Assembly: GCF_020271745.1 (NCBI RefSeq)
Contig: NZ_CP084296.1
Location: 310,001-374,000 of the forward strand
Length of the DNA stretch: 64,000 nucleotides
Direction of reading: 5' to 3'
From: Providencia alcalifaciens
GTDB lineage: Bacteria > Pseudomonadota > Gammaproteobacteria > Enterobacterales > Enterobacteriaceae
Part shown: piece by piece, positions 9,701-22,024 of the stretch
How positions within the stretch are numbered: position 1 is the first letter of the stretch
Layout: every line of letters begins with the position of its first letter
Notes under the pieces: model-generated
The model's input: the letters and a program-made list of their open reading frames with translations, nothing else
The model's database searches: none
What the model was told of the DNA's origin: nothing
Position numbers and translations under genes: made by a program

Positions 9701-12700
9701 CGCCAATAATCGCAAAATTACGTGCCAGCCCCACGAAGCCAATACCTAACCCTGCGACCATCACACTCGCGCTCCCTAATGCAGCTGCTGCCGTGGCACT
9801 CCCCATTGCACTTAGCCCAATCCCACCAACGCCAGTCACAAAACTCGCTGAATCAAAAGTAAGTTGAGTTCCAAATATAATGCGCTCGGGATCATTGTCT
9901 GCATTTGTGAGTTCGTAAATATCAAATCCCACGAGTACACCACTAAAAATGGTTGCTAACCCTTCATTTGCTGTTTTTGCCATTGATGAAAAGAAGCAAT
10001 TCATCTCCGTTGTACTGATTTCACTTTCCGTTTTTAATCCGAGCTTGATGATTTTATTTATTTTCGTCATATCATTGACGGTGCTATATGCCATCATCGA
10101 ATAATTCACGTAGGTATGAATTTTTAGCGCCAAAAATAAATTGGGCGAATTTTTACTCTCTGAGACGTCATTGCGATTTCTATTTTCCACCCACTGAATA
10201 ATAGATTGAATCGCAATCCCTGCATTCAAACCATCAACGGAAATAGAATTCACTTCATTGAGCTGTGCTTTCATTTCATTTTCTTCAAATCGATAATACC
10301 GACTGAATATCCCCATTTGCTCGATTGAATATTGGTGAAACTCGATAAACGTTTTATCACTTGTTTCAACCCAACGAGTTAGATTGGTGTTATCAACATG
10401 GATAAATTTAATTCGATATATATTATTGTCTGCTTGCTCCACACTCGAAAATAGAGGGATCCATTTTCCATTAACGTGTTTTTCCGCAGTGAGTTTCATT
10501 GTTGCTTCACTGATTCTTTCTCCCCACTGCTGAGCATCCAGTATTGTCAGTGAGCTTTTTAATTTTGTGTCTTCAATAATTTTTTTTTGCTTAAAAATTA
10601 ATTCTTCGACTTTTTTCCCTCTATCGCTTAAATCAGATAATTTTTCATCCGTACTTAAATCATTGACTGTTAAATGATGACCGATAGGGACCTTTGCCAT
10701 ATCATCTGTATTAATAAAAACCAATTCAAATGCCGGTTTATTATCAACTTCATAGGCTGAATAGTAATCAGACATTTTCTTTTCATTGAAAAATTTCTTT
10801 AAGCATGAAAAAAGCAACTTACTATTTTTAAATGAAAACAAACCAAAATTAGGATCATAAAAGTAATAAGTACCTTTCCCTTCAATCACTGTTTTACCTA
10901 TCAGCATTGAGTGACTTTTGCTATTCACAGCAAACATTATGGTTTCAGGCTTAATATCCAGCAGGGTTTGGATTTTTTTCAGTCCCATAATGCCGTGGGA
11001 AAAAGAGGCTTCTACAGCTTCAACATTAGAGTGTAATTTTTTCAGAGAATCTTGTAATAATAGAGAATCTCGACTTTCTGGGTTGGCCGCTGCGATGTAT
11101 AGCTTGTCAATGAGTTTATCTGCACCTAGATGCCCTTCTCGCGCTAAGCTCACTGACATCCCTCTTACCAGTGGGTAACAGCGCCCACCAGATTCATTTT
11201 TTACTAACGATAAATAAAAATCTTGTGGAATTAATCGATTTTCCTTACTACCAGATTCAGAAAATAACTCGCTGATTTTCCCTGTTTGCGTCAATACGTT
11301 AGTGATATATTCAGCATGTGCTGTTTCTTGAATAACACGATATAACGCACCTCGTTCTCTTGCCGTATACTCATTTGTGACGTACATTTTTTTCAGTTGC
11401 TGTGAAGGGACTGCGTCATTGACACCTTGCATACTGATGTCTTTGTATTTTTTTATTCCTTCATTAAATTCATTTTTAAATCGAATATTTCGCGTTAACT
11501 TATGCAGGTAAATTAAATTTTCATACCGTTCATTGATTGTTAAATAGTAAGCATATGGCGAGTTTATTTCTATATTCTGATCAAGCTCTTTAATTTTAAC
11601 AACTGCATTCATGCCTTGCTTTGTTTTAATACGTTGCCATAACCAACTGTATTCCACTTCACGTAAATGATAAAAAATCTCGCCATATTGTTTATTTTGC
11701 ATTGAGACAATCGTTTTGTTCATTTCAATGGCATTTTCTATTTTCTTTTTACGTGCTATATCCGTCACACCAATTAAACTTTCCTCTAGTAACTGGCGAT
11801 TTTTTTTTAATTCTTGAGTTTGGGTATCTAATTTTTGTTTTACCTGACTGCCAATATCCAGCCACGTTTTTAATGATGAATCGTTTTCAAAGGGTTCGGT
11901 CAGTTGTTCTGATGATAGAGTTTCTTCATTTGGAATATCGTCAATTTTTATATTAACTTTTTTGGCCAACATTTTTAATTCACTATGAAGTTGCTCTCTC
12001 ATATTTTCAAAATGCTGCTTTCTATTGGAAAGATTATAGTCCCCCGCCTTTTGGACTCTAACAATATTTTTCTCCGCACTAAGGGAGATTCGATTACGTT
12101 GGGGTTGAACAATCAATGTCCACTCATTGCCATTAAAATACATAAATGCGCTAGCTTTACTAATATTTTGCTCCGCGATCGTGTAATCCCGCGCGTCAAC
12201 AGCCATCACAACATTATCATAAAGTAATGAGGCATCAGCGCGGTTATCGCGATAGACACGGTAGTTTTCGTGGTCTAATTCAGTCACCACAACAGACTCG
12301 CCACGTAATAACCCGGTAAATAAAAATTCTTTCTCCGGATGATTTTTAGGAATATCTACATATTCGACACGTTTGCTTTCTTTATTTCGCGCCTTTGAGT
12401 CTAAAAGATAGCAATCTATGGCGTAACGTGAGTCTTGACGATAACTGGCGTCTACATATTCAACTTGATAGCCTTTACCAAAATTTTTACTGAATAATAT
12501 TTTTCCTTCCGTTGGTATTTGCAAAATAGAGTTAAGTATTTTGGTATTAATATTGTAGTCGCGAGCGAATTCAATTGGGTTCTGCTTAAATTTGTCAATG
12601 TCTGGACTAGGCTGATTGTCTGAATTCGTTCCACGGCCTGTAATTGAAATATCAAAATACGTTTCCTTAACAGACTGAGACAACAAAGCCGGCTGTTCCA

Positions 12701-13553
12701 CATCGTAGCCTTGCACCCTTAATACTTTAGAAAGGCTTTGTTCTAATGGTTTATCTGAAATCAGTGATAATACAATCCCTTTAGATATCATTTCAGATCT
12801 TGATTCACCATGGCTACTGGATTGCCCTTCAAGAGTTTCTGAATAAGAAAAGCCTTTTTCAATTCGATACATTCCCATAGGAACGTGCTCAATCATCGCA
12901 TCTTCGGGTAATAATGCTTTTAGTTGCTGGCTAATTTCTGTCGCACTTTGTAGATTCGCTTCAGAAAAATAAATCACCGCTTGATCCGTTATTCGACCTA
13001 ATTTTTTAGGCCCCATAATTTTTGACTGCATCACTTTTCCATGAGGATCATTCTCATAGAGTTGCATCAATGCTTTGGCTAAATCGGAAAAATATTCTTT
13101 CTTCACATTGACTGTTAATCGAGACATTAACATTGAGCGGCTATTATATCGCTCACGATAATTCTTCGGTAATATTCGATATGCAGCACCATCTAACAAT
13201 TCATCATCATTTAACGATGAAAAATTATTATCATTTTTCCCTTGAACTTTAACTTCAATATTTTTATGTTCTAAGAAATCTTTTTTAAAATCAGCTAAGA
13301 ATTGTTTTTGCTCAATGATATTTAAACCTTCGATACCCGAAGGAATCGTGTGGCTATAATTAATATAGGTAATATCTGTAATTTTCTCTTCTAATGCCAC
13401 TTTTCGATTCGAAAGTGATTCATTCCACGCACCATTTCGCTGATAATCTAATTTTATTTTAGCGGCGCATTTCATTAAGTCCGCATTTTTTTTCACATAT
13501 GCATGCATTTGTTTTGCTGCGGTAAATAGCGACTCATGGCTATCCTTCCCCAT
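6717..13553 (-). CDS. Giant TcdA/TcdB-pore-type toxin with papain-like protease and candidate HopA1-like N-terminal domain
   Basis: 2278 codons, starting at an ATG with AAGGA 7 nt upstream. Suggested order of domains: residues about 140-270 resemble the HopA1-type effector fold (pattern LTVNV... then a D-x-AVIYF strand, then VPMG...GFS), a tentative assignment. Next come residues homologous to the neighbouring toxin. A papain-like C58/YopT/LifA-type triad follows: Cys792 in GGRCYP, His881 in SHSMLIG and Asp900 in YDPNFG. A TcdA/TcdB pore-forming region lies at about 1160-1360, with a Gly/Ala-rich hydrophobic stretch near 1235-1278. A long beta-rich C-terminal part contains a GDGQDTY element near 2110 that recalls a hemolysin-type calcium repeat. 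No signal peptide is visible. The likely role is an autoprocessing or protease toxin delivered to eukaryotic cells; this is inferred from family membership. Confidence 0.85.
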   Translation of the reverse strand: MGKDSHESLFTAAKQMHAYVKKNADLMKCAAKIKLDYQRNGAWNESLSNRKVALEEKITDITYINYSHTIPSGIEGLNIIEQKQFLADFKKDFLEHKNIEVKVQGKNDNNFSSLNDDELLDGAAYRILPKNYRERYNSRSMLMSRLTVNVKKEYFSDLAKALMQLYENDPHGKVMQSKIMGPKKLGRITDQAVIYFSEANLQSATEISQQLKALLPEDAMIEHVPMGMYRIEKGFSYSETLEGQSSSHGESRSEMISKGIVLSLISDKPLEQSLSKVLRVQGYDVEQPALLSQSVKETYFDISITGRGTNSDNQPSPDIDKFKQNPIEFARDYNINTKILNSILQIPTEGKILFSKNFGKGYQVEYVDASYRQDSRYAIDCYLLDSKARNKESKRVEYVDIPKNHPEKEFLFTGLLRGESVVVTELDHENYRVYRDNRADASLLYDNVVMAVDARDYTIAEQNISKASAFMYFNGNEWTLIVQPQRNRISLSAEKNIVRVQKAGDYNLSNRKQHFENMREQLHSELKMLAKKVNIKIDDIPNEETLSSEQLTEPFENDSSLKTWLDIGSQVKQKLDTQTQELKKNRQLLEESLIGVTDIARKKKIENAIEMNKTIVSMQNKQYGEIFYHLREVEYSWLWQRIKTKQGMNAVVKIKELDQNIEINSPYAYYLTINERYENLIYLHKLTRNIRFKNEFNEGIKKYKDISMQGVNDAVPSQQLKKMYVTNEYTARERGALYRVIQETAHAEYITNVLTQTGKISELFSESGSKENRLIPQDFYLSLVKNESGGRCYPLVRGMSVSLAREGHLGADKLIDKLYIAAANPESRDSLLLQDSLKKLHSNVEAVEASFSHGIMGLKKIQTLLDIKPETIMFAVNSKSHSMLIGKTVIEGKGTYYFYDPNFGLFSFKNSKLLFSCLKKFFNEKKMSDYYSAYEVDNKPAFELVFINTDDMAKVPIGHHLTVNDLSTDEKLSDLSDRGKKVEELIFKQKKIIEDTKLKSSLTILDAQQWGERISEATMKLTAEKHVNGKWIPLFSSVEQADNNIYRIKFIHVDNTNLTRWVETSDKTFIEFHQYSIEQMGIFSRYYRFEENEMKAQLNEVNSISVDGLNAGIAIQSIIQWVENRNRNDVSESKNSPNLFLALKIHTYVNYSMMAYSTVNDMTKINKIIKLGLKTESEISTTEMNCFFSSMAKTANEGLATIFSGVLVGFDIYELTNADNDPERIIFGTQLTFDSASFVTGVGGIGLSAMGSATAAAALGSASVMVAGLGIGFVGLARNFAIIGEDAKAVGLYFSTLDSAYNGNGYDFMADKKLLLPKFGAVFNSLNLRNNQIQFDSQYIYRTSSRSSGGGRHNYIFWAGNFPTMVKDRGQAINIRQGIGYQSAMHELDFSHADSVMLPVIPKSYIKYNYNLWPGCTSRHDNGFDVIRRLEQGDNFDYDFYIFPSENTITQIFHEYVDTSIDVILDEKNRELVIPQLAKEWHGKIKYKIKGYGGTYKLNLNNGVCISLTDDVKNNQNSKWIIDASGLEDCTVKILNNQLMVGNIKIDVDIDSVQGQIIVIDKNKEVQEIDFSSAQVIILSEDEKIWKGKSKSLEQHLQHYARQHQTHRQYIAIDNHQYNGKDVGRAFYDVSNQRYIFIDTLDANKQYATLSTVMDDTAYFYLPEQKQIWEVDIATGVVNAEYQLENQNNRPFEILQLWKGDGHIYFSCKYIDTNEVVNFQFEQNKIRLIGLNTNSILLEQLAQTPTQFSAITPQAFLQNYMLSSIHKSNGKQSVQIDADLGQCVTISGVDSNQTLHRYWLRTEDNLLVKPNLSPSLGYGEEPTNIRLHQSHWAIPPDLALMGSLFDDKGTEIFFFYSRKNKELYRQEGAGQDILNVIKPTAWFLNTPHNLQNVVFWQGNLFMSDSDGVVCQVDASGKYHPVALNEIWFKEQVNWWEKLGGYYCCKTITLIGLNKENSQQAIPAWYLNGNVIIAHELSLENNIQFLGLSADNSAGLIFDPIAKKLYRQPFAMESQLSSAFGQGHNLISGAQLPKIVDVYPSLRFDNVKIVSNGLLMFAESGEILYVDILANEYQSQSAHIGSSLIIRGSKKNDRLSPAIIQNVKNIVLSAGDGQDTYRISKEAWAYYHSIIIDNHALDFQLDTLILPISESEELVVSQHNDDLFITDMSQNTTLVLRQVFGDQKQAHQHLQLRFINQTKDVSLEQFIQRHSLNLTINLAETHIDLKNYQRIESDVYFSLLSEQTAGFEQKDSLGMARMDTHWLPSMTLHNSLFSHSPQG

Positions 13554-13704
13554 AATAATATCCTTATTTAATATTCATGTTAATTATCCAAACAATCACT
13601 ATTTGATTGCGGCTTTATTAGTAGCATAAAAATTAAAAAGGACGAGATGGAGTTATTCCGCATTATCTATAAGGTTTAAATACTTTCAAAATTATTTATT
13701 TCAG

Positions 13705-13737
13705 ACAAAAAAAATGGGTCGATTTCTCGACCCATTT
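13705..13737 (-). terminator. Terminator of the pyrG-eno transcript
   Basis: The arms AAATGGGTCG and CGACCCATTT (13713-13737, loop ATTTCT) form a strong hairpin. On the minus strand it is followed by an uninterrupted T-tract of eight, directly downstream of the eno stop codon. Confidence 0.9.
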
Positions 13738-13759
13738 ATAAAACTAAGCAAACAAAAAA

Positions 13760-17127
<3,368 letters not shown>

Positions 17128-17922
17128 TCATTCATCTAATTTGATAGACACCCACAATGCTTCCATCTCATCAAGTGTAGCAGTTTCTGTCGATTTGCCA
17201 GTTTTGGCTAATCGTCTTTCGATTTCACGAAAACGGCGCTCAAATTTACTGCACGCTTTTTGTAAGGCAAGCTCAGGTTTGTGCCCTAAATGGCGAGAGA
17301 GATTGACGGTCGCAAATAACAAATCGCCAATTTCTTCTTCAAGATGCTGTTCATCCACGACTGCTTGAGTGGCTTCTTCCATCACTTCCGCTAACTCTTC
17401 GGTGACTTTGCCTGCCACGGGGCCCAGCGTATCCCAATCAAAACCGACTGAGGCACAACGTTTTTGAATTTTATAGGCTTTCATTAAGGCAGGAAGTGCA
17501 TTTGGGATATCATCCAATACCGAGTATTGGTCTTTCTCTGCTCGTTCTTTGGCTTTACGTTGTTCCCAGCCTGCAATGACTTCTTGGCTACTGAGTTGGT
17601 TATTTTCGTCGAAAATATGAGGATGGCGACGTTCGAGTTTGTCACTGACAGCTTGGCAAATATCATCAAAATTAAATAGATTTTGCTCTTGTGCCATTTG
17701 GGCGTAGAACACCACTTGAAAGAGGAGATCCCCCAACTCGCCTTTTAAGTCAGTAAAATCTTCTCGTTCAATGGCATCTAGAACTTCATAGGTTTCTTCA
17801 AGGGTATAAGGGGCTATGGTCTTAAACGTCTGTTGCGTATCCCACGGACAGCCATTTTGCGGGTCACGCAAACGCGTCATAATAGTGAGTAACCGTTCAA
17901 TTTGTTTATTGCCCTGCTGCAT
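17128..17922 (-). CDS. mazG: Nucleoside triphosphate pyrophosphohydrolase MazG
   Basis: 264 residues, the usual full-length two-domain form. MazG hydrolyses NTPs and dNTPs to monophosphates plus pyrophosphate and, in E. coli, lowers ppGpp. Both tandem all-alpha MazG domains are visible: the first with the acidic EETYEVLDAIE ... ELGDLLFQVVFYA pattern, the second with EELAEVMEEATQ ... EEEIGDLLFATVNL. Both supply magnesium-binding Glu/Asp residues. The ATG at 17922 has AGGG 6-7 nt upstream. In E. coli mazEF sits just before mazG; here that place holds an ERIC-like repeat instead. Confidence 0.97.
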   Translation of the reverse strand: MQQGNKQIERLLTIMTRLRDPQNGCPWDTQQTFKTIAPYTLEETYEVLDAIEREDFTDLKGELGDLLFQVVFYAQMAQEQNLFNFDDICQAVSDKLERRHPHIFDENNQLSSQEVIAGWEQRKAKERAEKDQYSVLDDIPNALPALMKAYKIQKRCASVGFDWDTLGPVAGKVTEELAEVMEEATQAVVDEQHLEEEIGDLLFATVNLSRHLGHKPELALQKACSKFERRFREIERRLAKTGKSTETATLDEMEALWVSIKLDE

Positions 17923-18045
17923 ATTTAACCCTTATCAAAAATTATTACGTGGTGATTTAATGAGGTTGATACCTTAACCAAATTAAATTAAATACGCTAA
18001 ATCTTTTAAGTTTTAGTTCAGTAAACGACAGAGAGGATATTTTCA

Positions 18046-18240
18046 AAATAGTTTGGATGGGCAGCTAGGCGGCAAGTAAGAAAGACCCTAGGAGCATACA
18101 TAAGTATGTGACTAGGGCGAACGCGCGCAGCCAACAACGCTGCACGCCAAAATATGAAGAAAATTAGGAGCATACATAAGTATGTGACTAGGGTTAGTGA
18201 ATGCAGCCAACACCCCTACAGCTCAAAATATGAAGAAAAT
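18046..18240 (+). repeat. ERIC-like repeat with 76-bp partial tandem duplication between relA and mazG
   Basis: An ERIC-type element with the central hairpin CCCTAG-gag-CATAC-ataa-GTATG-tga-CTAGGG (18086-18117). The right part, from about 18089 to 18164, is repeated at 18165-18240 with period 76 (the tails CAAAATATGAAGAAAAT at 18148-18164 and 18224-18240 are identical). The second copy keeps the inner CATAC/GTATG stem but has lost most of the left outer arm. It ends exactly at the relA stop codon. Confidence 0.85.
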
Positions 18241-20471
18241 CAGGAAGAGTGGCGTTTCGCCTCAATAACATCCGCCAACTGATTCAGTTTTGAAAGCACC
18301 CTTCCCAGCACTTCGATATTATACAGCTCGATGGTCATATCGATGGTGGCGAGCTGCTGCTTCACATCGCTGCGGCTGCTTACCCCTAACACGTTGACTT
18401 TTTCGTTTGCCAGAATCGTCGTAATATCGCGCAGCAATCCACTGCGATCATTGGCTATCACTCTCACCACTAGCGAGTAACCGCTCGAGTAGTTTTCACC
18501 CCAAACTGCATCAATGACACGCTCTGGCGCGTGGCTTTGTAGCTCTGCAAGCTGTTCACAATCCGCGCTGTGAATCGAAATTCCGCGACCTTTGGTAATA
18601 AAGCCGACGATTTCATCCCCCGGAATTGGCTGGCAGCAACGAGCAATATGGTGCATCAGGTTGCCGACGCCCTCAACCACCACGCGACCACTGCCGTGGG
18701 ATGGCGCTCTTGGTACGCCAGATTTATTCTCCAGCGACTTCATCGCAGCGCGATCTTCTTCCTCTGCCGTCGCTTTATTAAACTTAGCTTGTAGGAAGTT
18801 AACCAATTGGTTGATACGAATATCACCACCGCCAATTCCCGCTAACACTTCATCCAGTGAGTGCACGTTATAGCGGGCAATCAACTGTTTTTCTGCGTCT
18901 CGTAAACTGATATCCAGATGGGATAATTCGCTGTCGAGAATTTGACGCCCCGCCAGAATGTTTTTGTCGCGGTCTTGTTTACGGAACCAGTTTTGAATTT
19001 TCGCCCGTCCACGGCTGGTCGTCACGTAACCGAGATTAGGATTGAGCCAGTCACGACTCGGGTTTGGGTGTTTCTGGGTGATAATTTCAATCTGGTCACC
19101 CATCTGTAATTGGTAGCTAAATGGCACGATGCGCCCACCAATTTTCGCCCCAATACAGCGGTGGCCGACATCACTGTGAATATGATACGCAAAATCGAGA
19201 GGTGTTGAACCTGTAGGTAAATCCACCACATCGCCTTTTGGCGTAAACACATAGACTCGGTCATCAAACACTTGGCTACGCACTTCATCCAGCATTTCGC
19301 CAGAATCCGCCATCTCTTCTTGCCATGAAATCAGTTTACGCAGCCATGCAATACGGTTTTCGTAGCTACTGCCTTTACCGACACCACTTGCACCTTCTTT
19401 ATATTTCCAGTGCGCCGCAACGCCCAGCTCTGCATCTTCATGCATTTGGCGGGTACGGATTTGGATCTCTAAGGTTTTACCATTTGGGCCTAAAACCACC
19501 GTATGAATTGACTGATAGCCATTTGGCTTTGGGTTCGCTACATAGTCGTCGAACTCATCAGGTAAATGGCGGAAATGGGTATGAACAATCCCCAATGCCG
19601 CATAACAATCTTGTAGGCGTTCAACCACGATACGCACCGCTCGCACATCGTATAATTCGCCAAATGCTAAGGATTTCTTCTGCATTTTGCGCCAAATACT
19701 GTAAATGTGTTTTGGTCGTCCGTACACTTCCGCTTGGATTTGCTCTTGGAGCATATATTTACGTAGCGTGCTGACGAAATTGTCGATGTACTCTTCACGG
19801 TCAATACGGCGCTCGTGCAGCAATTTCGCAATTTTTTTGTATTCATCAGGGTGCAGATAACGGAAACAGAAATCTTCTAATTCCCATTTTAATTGCCCGA
19901 TCCCTAAGCGGTTTGCTAACGGCGCATAAATATTGGAACACTCTTTTGCCGCTAAGACGCGTTCATCTTCGCTGGCATCTTTGACTTCACGTAAATGGGC
20001 GATACGCTCGGCGAGTTTAATCACCACGCAGCGGAAGTCTTCCACCATCGACAGCAGCATACGGCGGATGTTATCCACCTGCACGGAACTGGTTTCGTTA
20101 GATTGCGTGGCTTTAAGTTCGCGGATAGCGTCCATCTCAATCACGCCTTTCACCAGCGCATGAATGGATTGACCGAAATCATCAATAACGGATTGTTCGT
20201 CGAGTTTTCCCTCTTCAACCAGAGGGAACAGTAACGCAGCTTGTAAGCTACCGATATCCATGCTGAGCGTGGATAAAATTTCGGTCATTTCAATGCCGCG
20301 CCACAGTAGCAGAGGCGCAATATCCTGCCCCGATAATTTATCGTGGCAATACTGCCAGGTATGGATGAGTTTTTCTTCTGATTGTTTGTTATTCAAACCC
20401 AAATCATTAACCCACTTTTCGGGGGCAAATTCACCTGCTGGGGTTAAATGCGCACTTCTTACTGCAACCAT
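18240..20471 (-). CDS. relA: GTP pyrophosphokinase, (p)ppGpp synthetase I
   Basis: 743 residues, the normal RelA length. RelA senses uncharged tRNA on the ribosome and makes (p)ppGpp from GTP/GDP and ATP. The N-terminal domain is a degenerate HD fold: the region around residue 85 reads LLFPLVEEG with no HD pair, as expected for RelA rather than SpoT. The synthetase domain holds RPKHIYSIWRKM and the GYQSIHT motif, followed by TGS (VYVFTPKGDVVDLP), the cysteine-containing zinc-finger region (HHIARCCQPIPGD) and a C-terminal ACT domain. The ATG has GGGAG upstream. It starts 16 bp after rlmD, suggesting co-transcription, and its stop codon abuts an ERIC-like repeat. Confidence 0.98.
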   Translation of the reverse strand: MVAVRSAHLTPAGEFAPEKWVNDLGLNNKQSEEKLIHTWQYCHDKLSGQDIAPLLLWRGIEMTEILSTLSMDIGSLQAALLFPLVEEGKLDEQSVIDDFGQSIHALVKGVIEMDAIRELKATQSNETSSVQVDNIRRMLLSMVEDFRCVVIKLAERIAHLREVKDASEDERVLAAKECSNIYAPLANRLGIGQLKWELEDFCFRYLHPDEYKKIAKLLHERRIDREEYIDNFVSTLRKYMLQEQIQAEVYGRPKHIYSIWRKMQKKSLAFGELYDVRAVRIVVERLQDCYAALGIVHTHFRHLPDEFDDYVANPKPNGYQSIHTVVLGPNGKTLEIQIRTRQMHEDAELGVAAHWKYKEGASGVGKGSSYENRIAWLRKLISWQEEMADSGEMLDEVRSQVFDDRVYVFTPKGDVVDLPTGSTPLDFAYHIHSDVGHRCIGAKIGGRIVPFSYQLQMGDQIEIITQKHPNPSRDWLNPNLGYVTTSRGRAKIQNWFRKQDRDKNILAGRQILDSELSHLDISLRDAEKQLIARYNVHSLDEVLAGIGGGDIRINQLVNFLQAKFNKATAEEEDRAAMKSLENKSGVPRAPSHGSGRVVVEGVGNLMHHIARCCQPIPGDEIVGFITKGRGISIHSADCEQLAELQSHAPERVIDAVWGENYSSGYSLVVRVIANDRSGLLRDITTILANEKVNVLGVSSRSDVKQQLATIDMTIELYNIEVLGRVLSKLNQLADVIEAKRHSS

Positions 20472-20487
20472 ATATTCTCCCTACCTG

Positions 20488-21819
20488 TTACACCTCTGGG
20501 CTACGAACAAATAGCGCCATAGATTCCAGATGACTAGTTTGCGGAAACATATCCAACATCCGCAATTGAGATAACTGATACCCGCCTTCAAGTAAAACTT
20601 TACTGTCTCTTGCCAACGTTGTTGGATTACAAGAAACATAGACAATTTTTTCTGGCATCAGTTTAATTAAATGTTCCATTACGCCAGCGGCACCTGCTCG
20701 AGCAGGATCTAGCAGCACTTTATTAAAACCTTCTTGCGCCCACGGCTGAGTGTGGATCTGCTCTTCCAAGTTCTCATTATAGAACGCCGCATTCTCAATT
20801 GAGTTGCGCTGGGCATTACTTCTGGCTTGAGTGACTAAATTTTCAACACCTTCAACGCCAACCGCCATTTTTGCTAAACGGGCAATGGGTAACGTAAAGT
20901 TACCCATTCCACAGAAAAGATCCAATACCCTATCTTCAAGACTTAGATCCAACCATGCTAAAGCTTGCGCCACCATGTGCTGGTTAATTTCGCCATTCAC
21001 TTGAATAAAATTGGCAGGGCTAAATTGTAGGGTTTCATCCGCCACCTGATATTCAGGTAACGGGGAGTCAGTCTCAAGCGGGACTAACTGCCCTTCATTC
21101 CCGGCTAACCAAATACTGAGTGCATGAGATTTGGCAAATTCTCGCAAGCGCTTTCTATCAGATGCGTCAACAGGGACTAAATGGCGTAACAGGATAAGAT
21201 TGCCATTATCCCCATGAATCAGTTCAACATGCCCTAATTTGCTGGCAATCGATAGCTGATTTAAACAACTGGACAATGGTGTTAGCAGAGCATCAAGTTC
21301 CGCGTGTAATACGGAACAACTTTTAATGTCCACCAGCGTGTTGGTTTGGTTTTGGCGAAACCCCATCATTAAGTGATTGGATTTATTTTGATATTGCAGC
21401 CCTAAACGCGCACGGCGGCGATAGCCATATTCTTCACCACCAATCACCGAGATAGGTGGCAATACAGACCCAGTTTCACGTCCCATTAAATGCTGTAAAG
21501 CCTGCGCTTTGCTTTCGCGTTGAAGCCCAATCTCTACATGCTGCTGTTGGCATCCGCCACATTGATTAAAATAACGGCAGCGGGGTTTCACACGTTGAGA
21601 GCTGGTACTGAGACGTTTAATAACTTTGGCTTTGGCAAAATGACGTTTATCTTCAGTCAGTTCGACTTGAGCCTCTTCCCCGGGTAATAAACCAGTGATA
21701 AATATGGCTTTGCCATCATGGCGGGCTACACCTTGCCCAGCGGCATCTAAACTATCGACATGAACCGTGATTTGACGGCGTTGGGTGGTGCGGCGATTTG
21801 GCGAGTAAAATTGGGCCAT
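20488..21819 (-). CDS. rlmD: 23S rRNA (uracil-1939-C5)-methyltransferase
   Basis: 443 residues, close to the E. coli protein (433). It methylates U1939 of 23S rRNA using S-adenosylmethionine and carries an iron-sulfur cluster. An N-terminal TRAM domain covers about residues 15-75. The cluster cysteines are in CRYFNQCGGC, with a later one in KSCSVLHAE. The SAM-binding motif is VLDLFCGMGNFTLPIA, the catalytic cysteine is in VYVSCNPTTLARD, and the C-terminal base is in HLESMALF. It precedes relA by 16 bp, the same arrangement as in E. coli. Confidence 0.97.
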   Translation of the reverse strand: MAQFYSPNRRTTQRRQITVHVDSLDAAGQGVARHDGKAIFITGLLPGEEAQVELTEDKRHFAKAKVIKRLSTSSQRVKPRCRYFNQCGGCQQQHVEIGLQRESKAQALQHLMGRETGSVLPPISVIGGEEYGYRRRARLGLQYQNKSNHLMMGFRQNQTNTLVDIKSCSVLHAELDALLTPLSSCLNQLSIASKLGHVELIHGDNGNLILLRHLVPVDASDRKRLREFAKSHALSIWLAGNEGQLVPLETDSPLPEYQVADETLQFSPANFIQVNGEINQHMVAQALAWLDLSLEDRVLDLFCGMGNFTLPIARLAKMAVGVEGVENLVTQARSNAQRNSIENAAFYNENLEEQIHTQPWAQEGFNKVLLDPARAGAAGVMEHLIKLMPEKIVYVSCNPTTLARDSKVLLEGGYQLSQLRMLDMFPQTSHLESMALFVRSPEV

Positions 21820-22024
21820 AAGTAGTCACTAAACGGGGTTAAATAATTTCTATTTCAAGCCGCAGGTTGGTAAGTCCGTGTTTGCTGTATAACGGCTTAC
21901 TTTATCACTGCGACTACCTGATAATTGGGTAGACAAATTAGCGGGCTATCATAGCATTTTTTTACCAAAATTAGTGACCACTTAGTTTTTTTGTCACGCT
22001 ATATACTGACTTTTTTTATCAACG

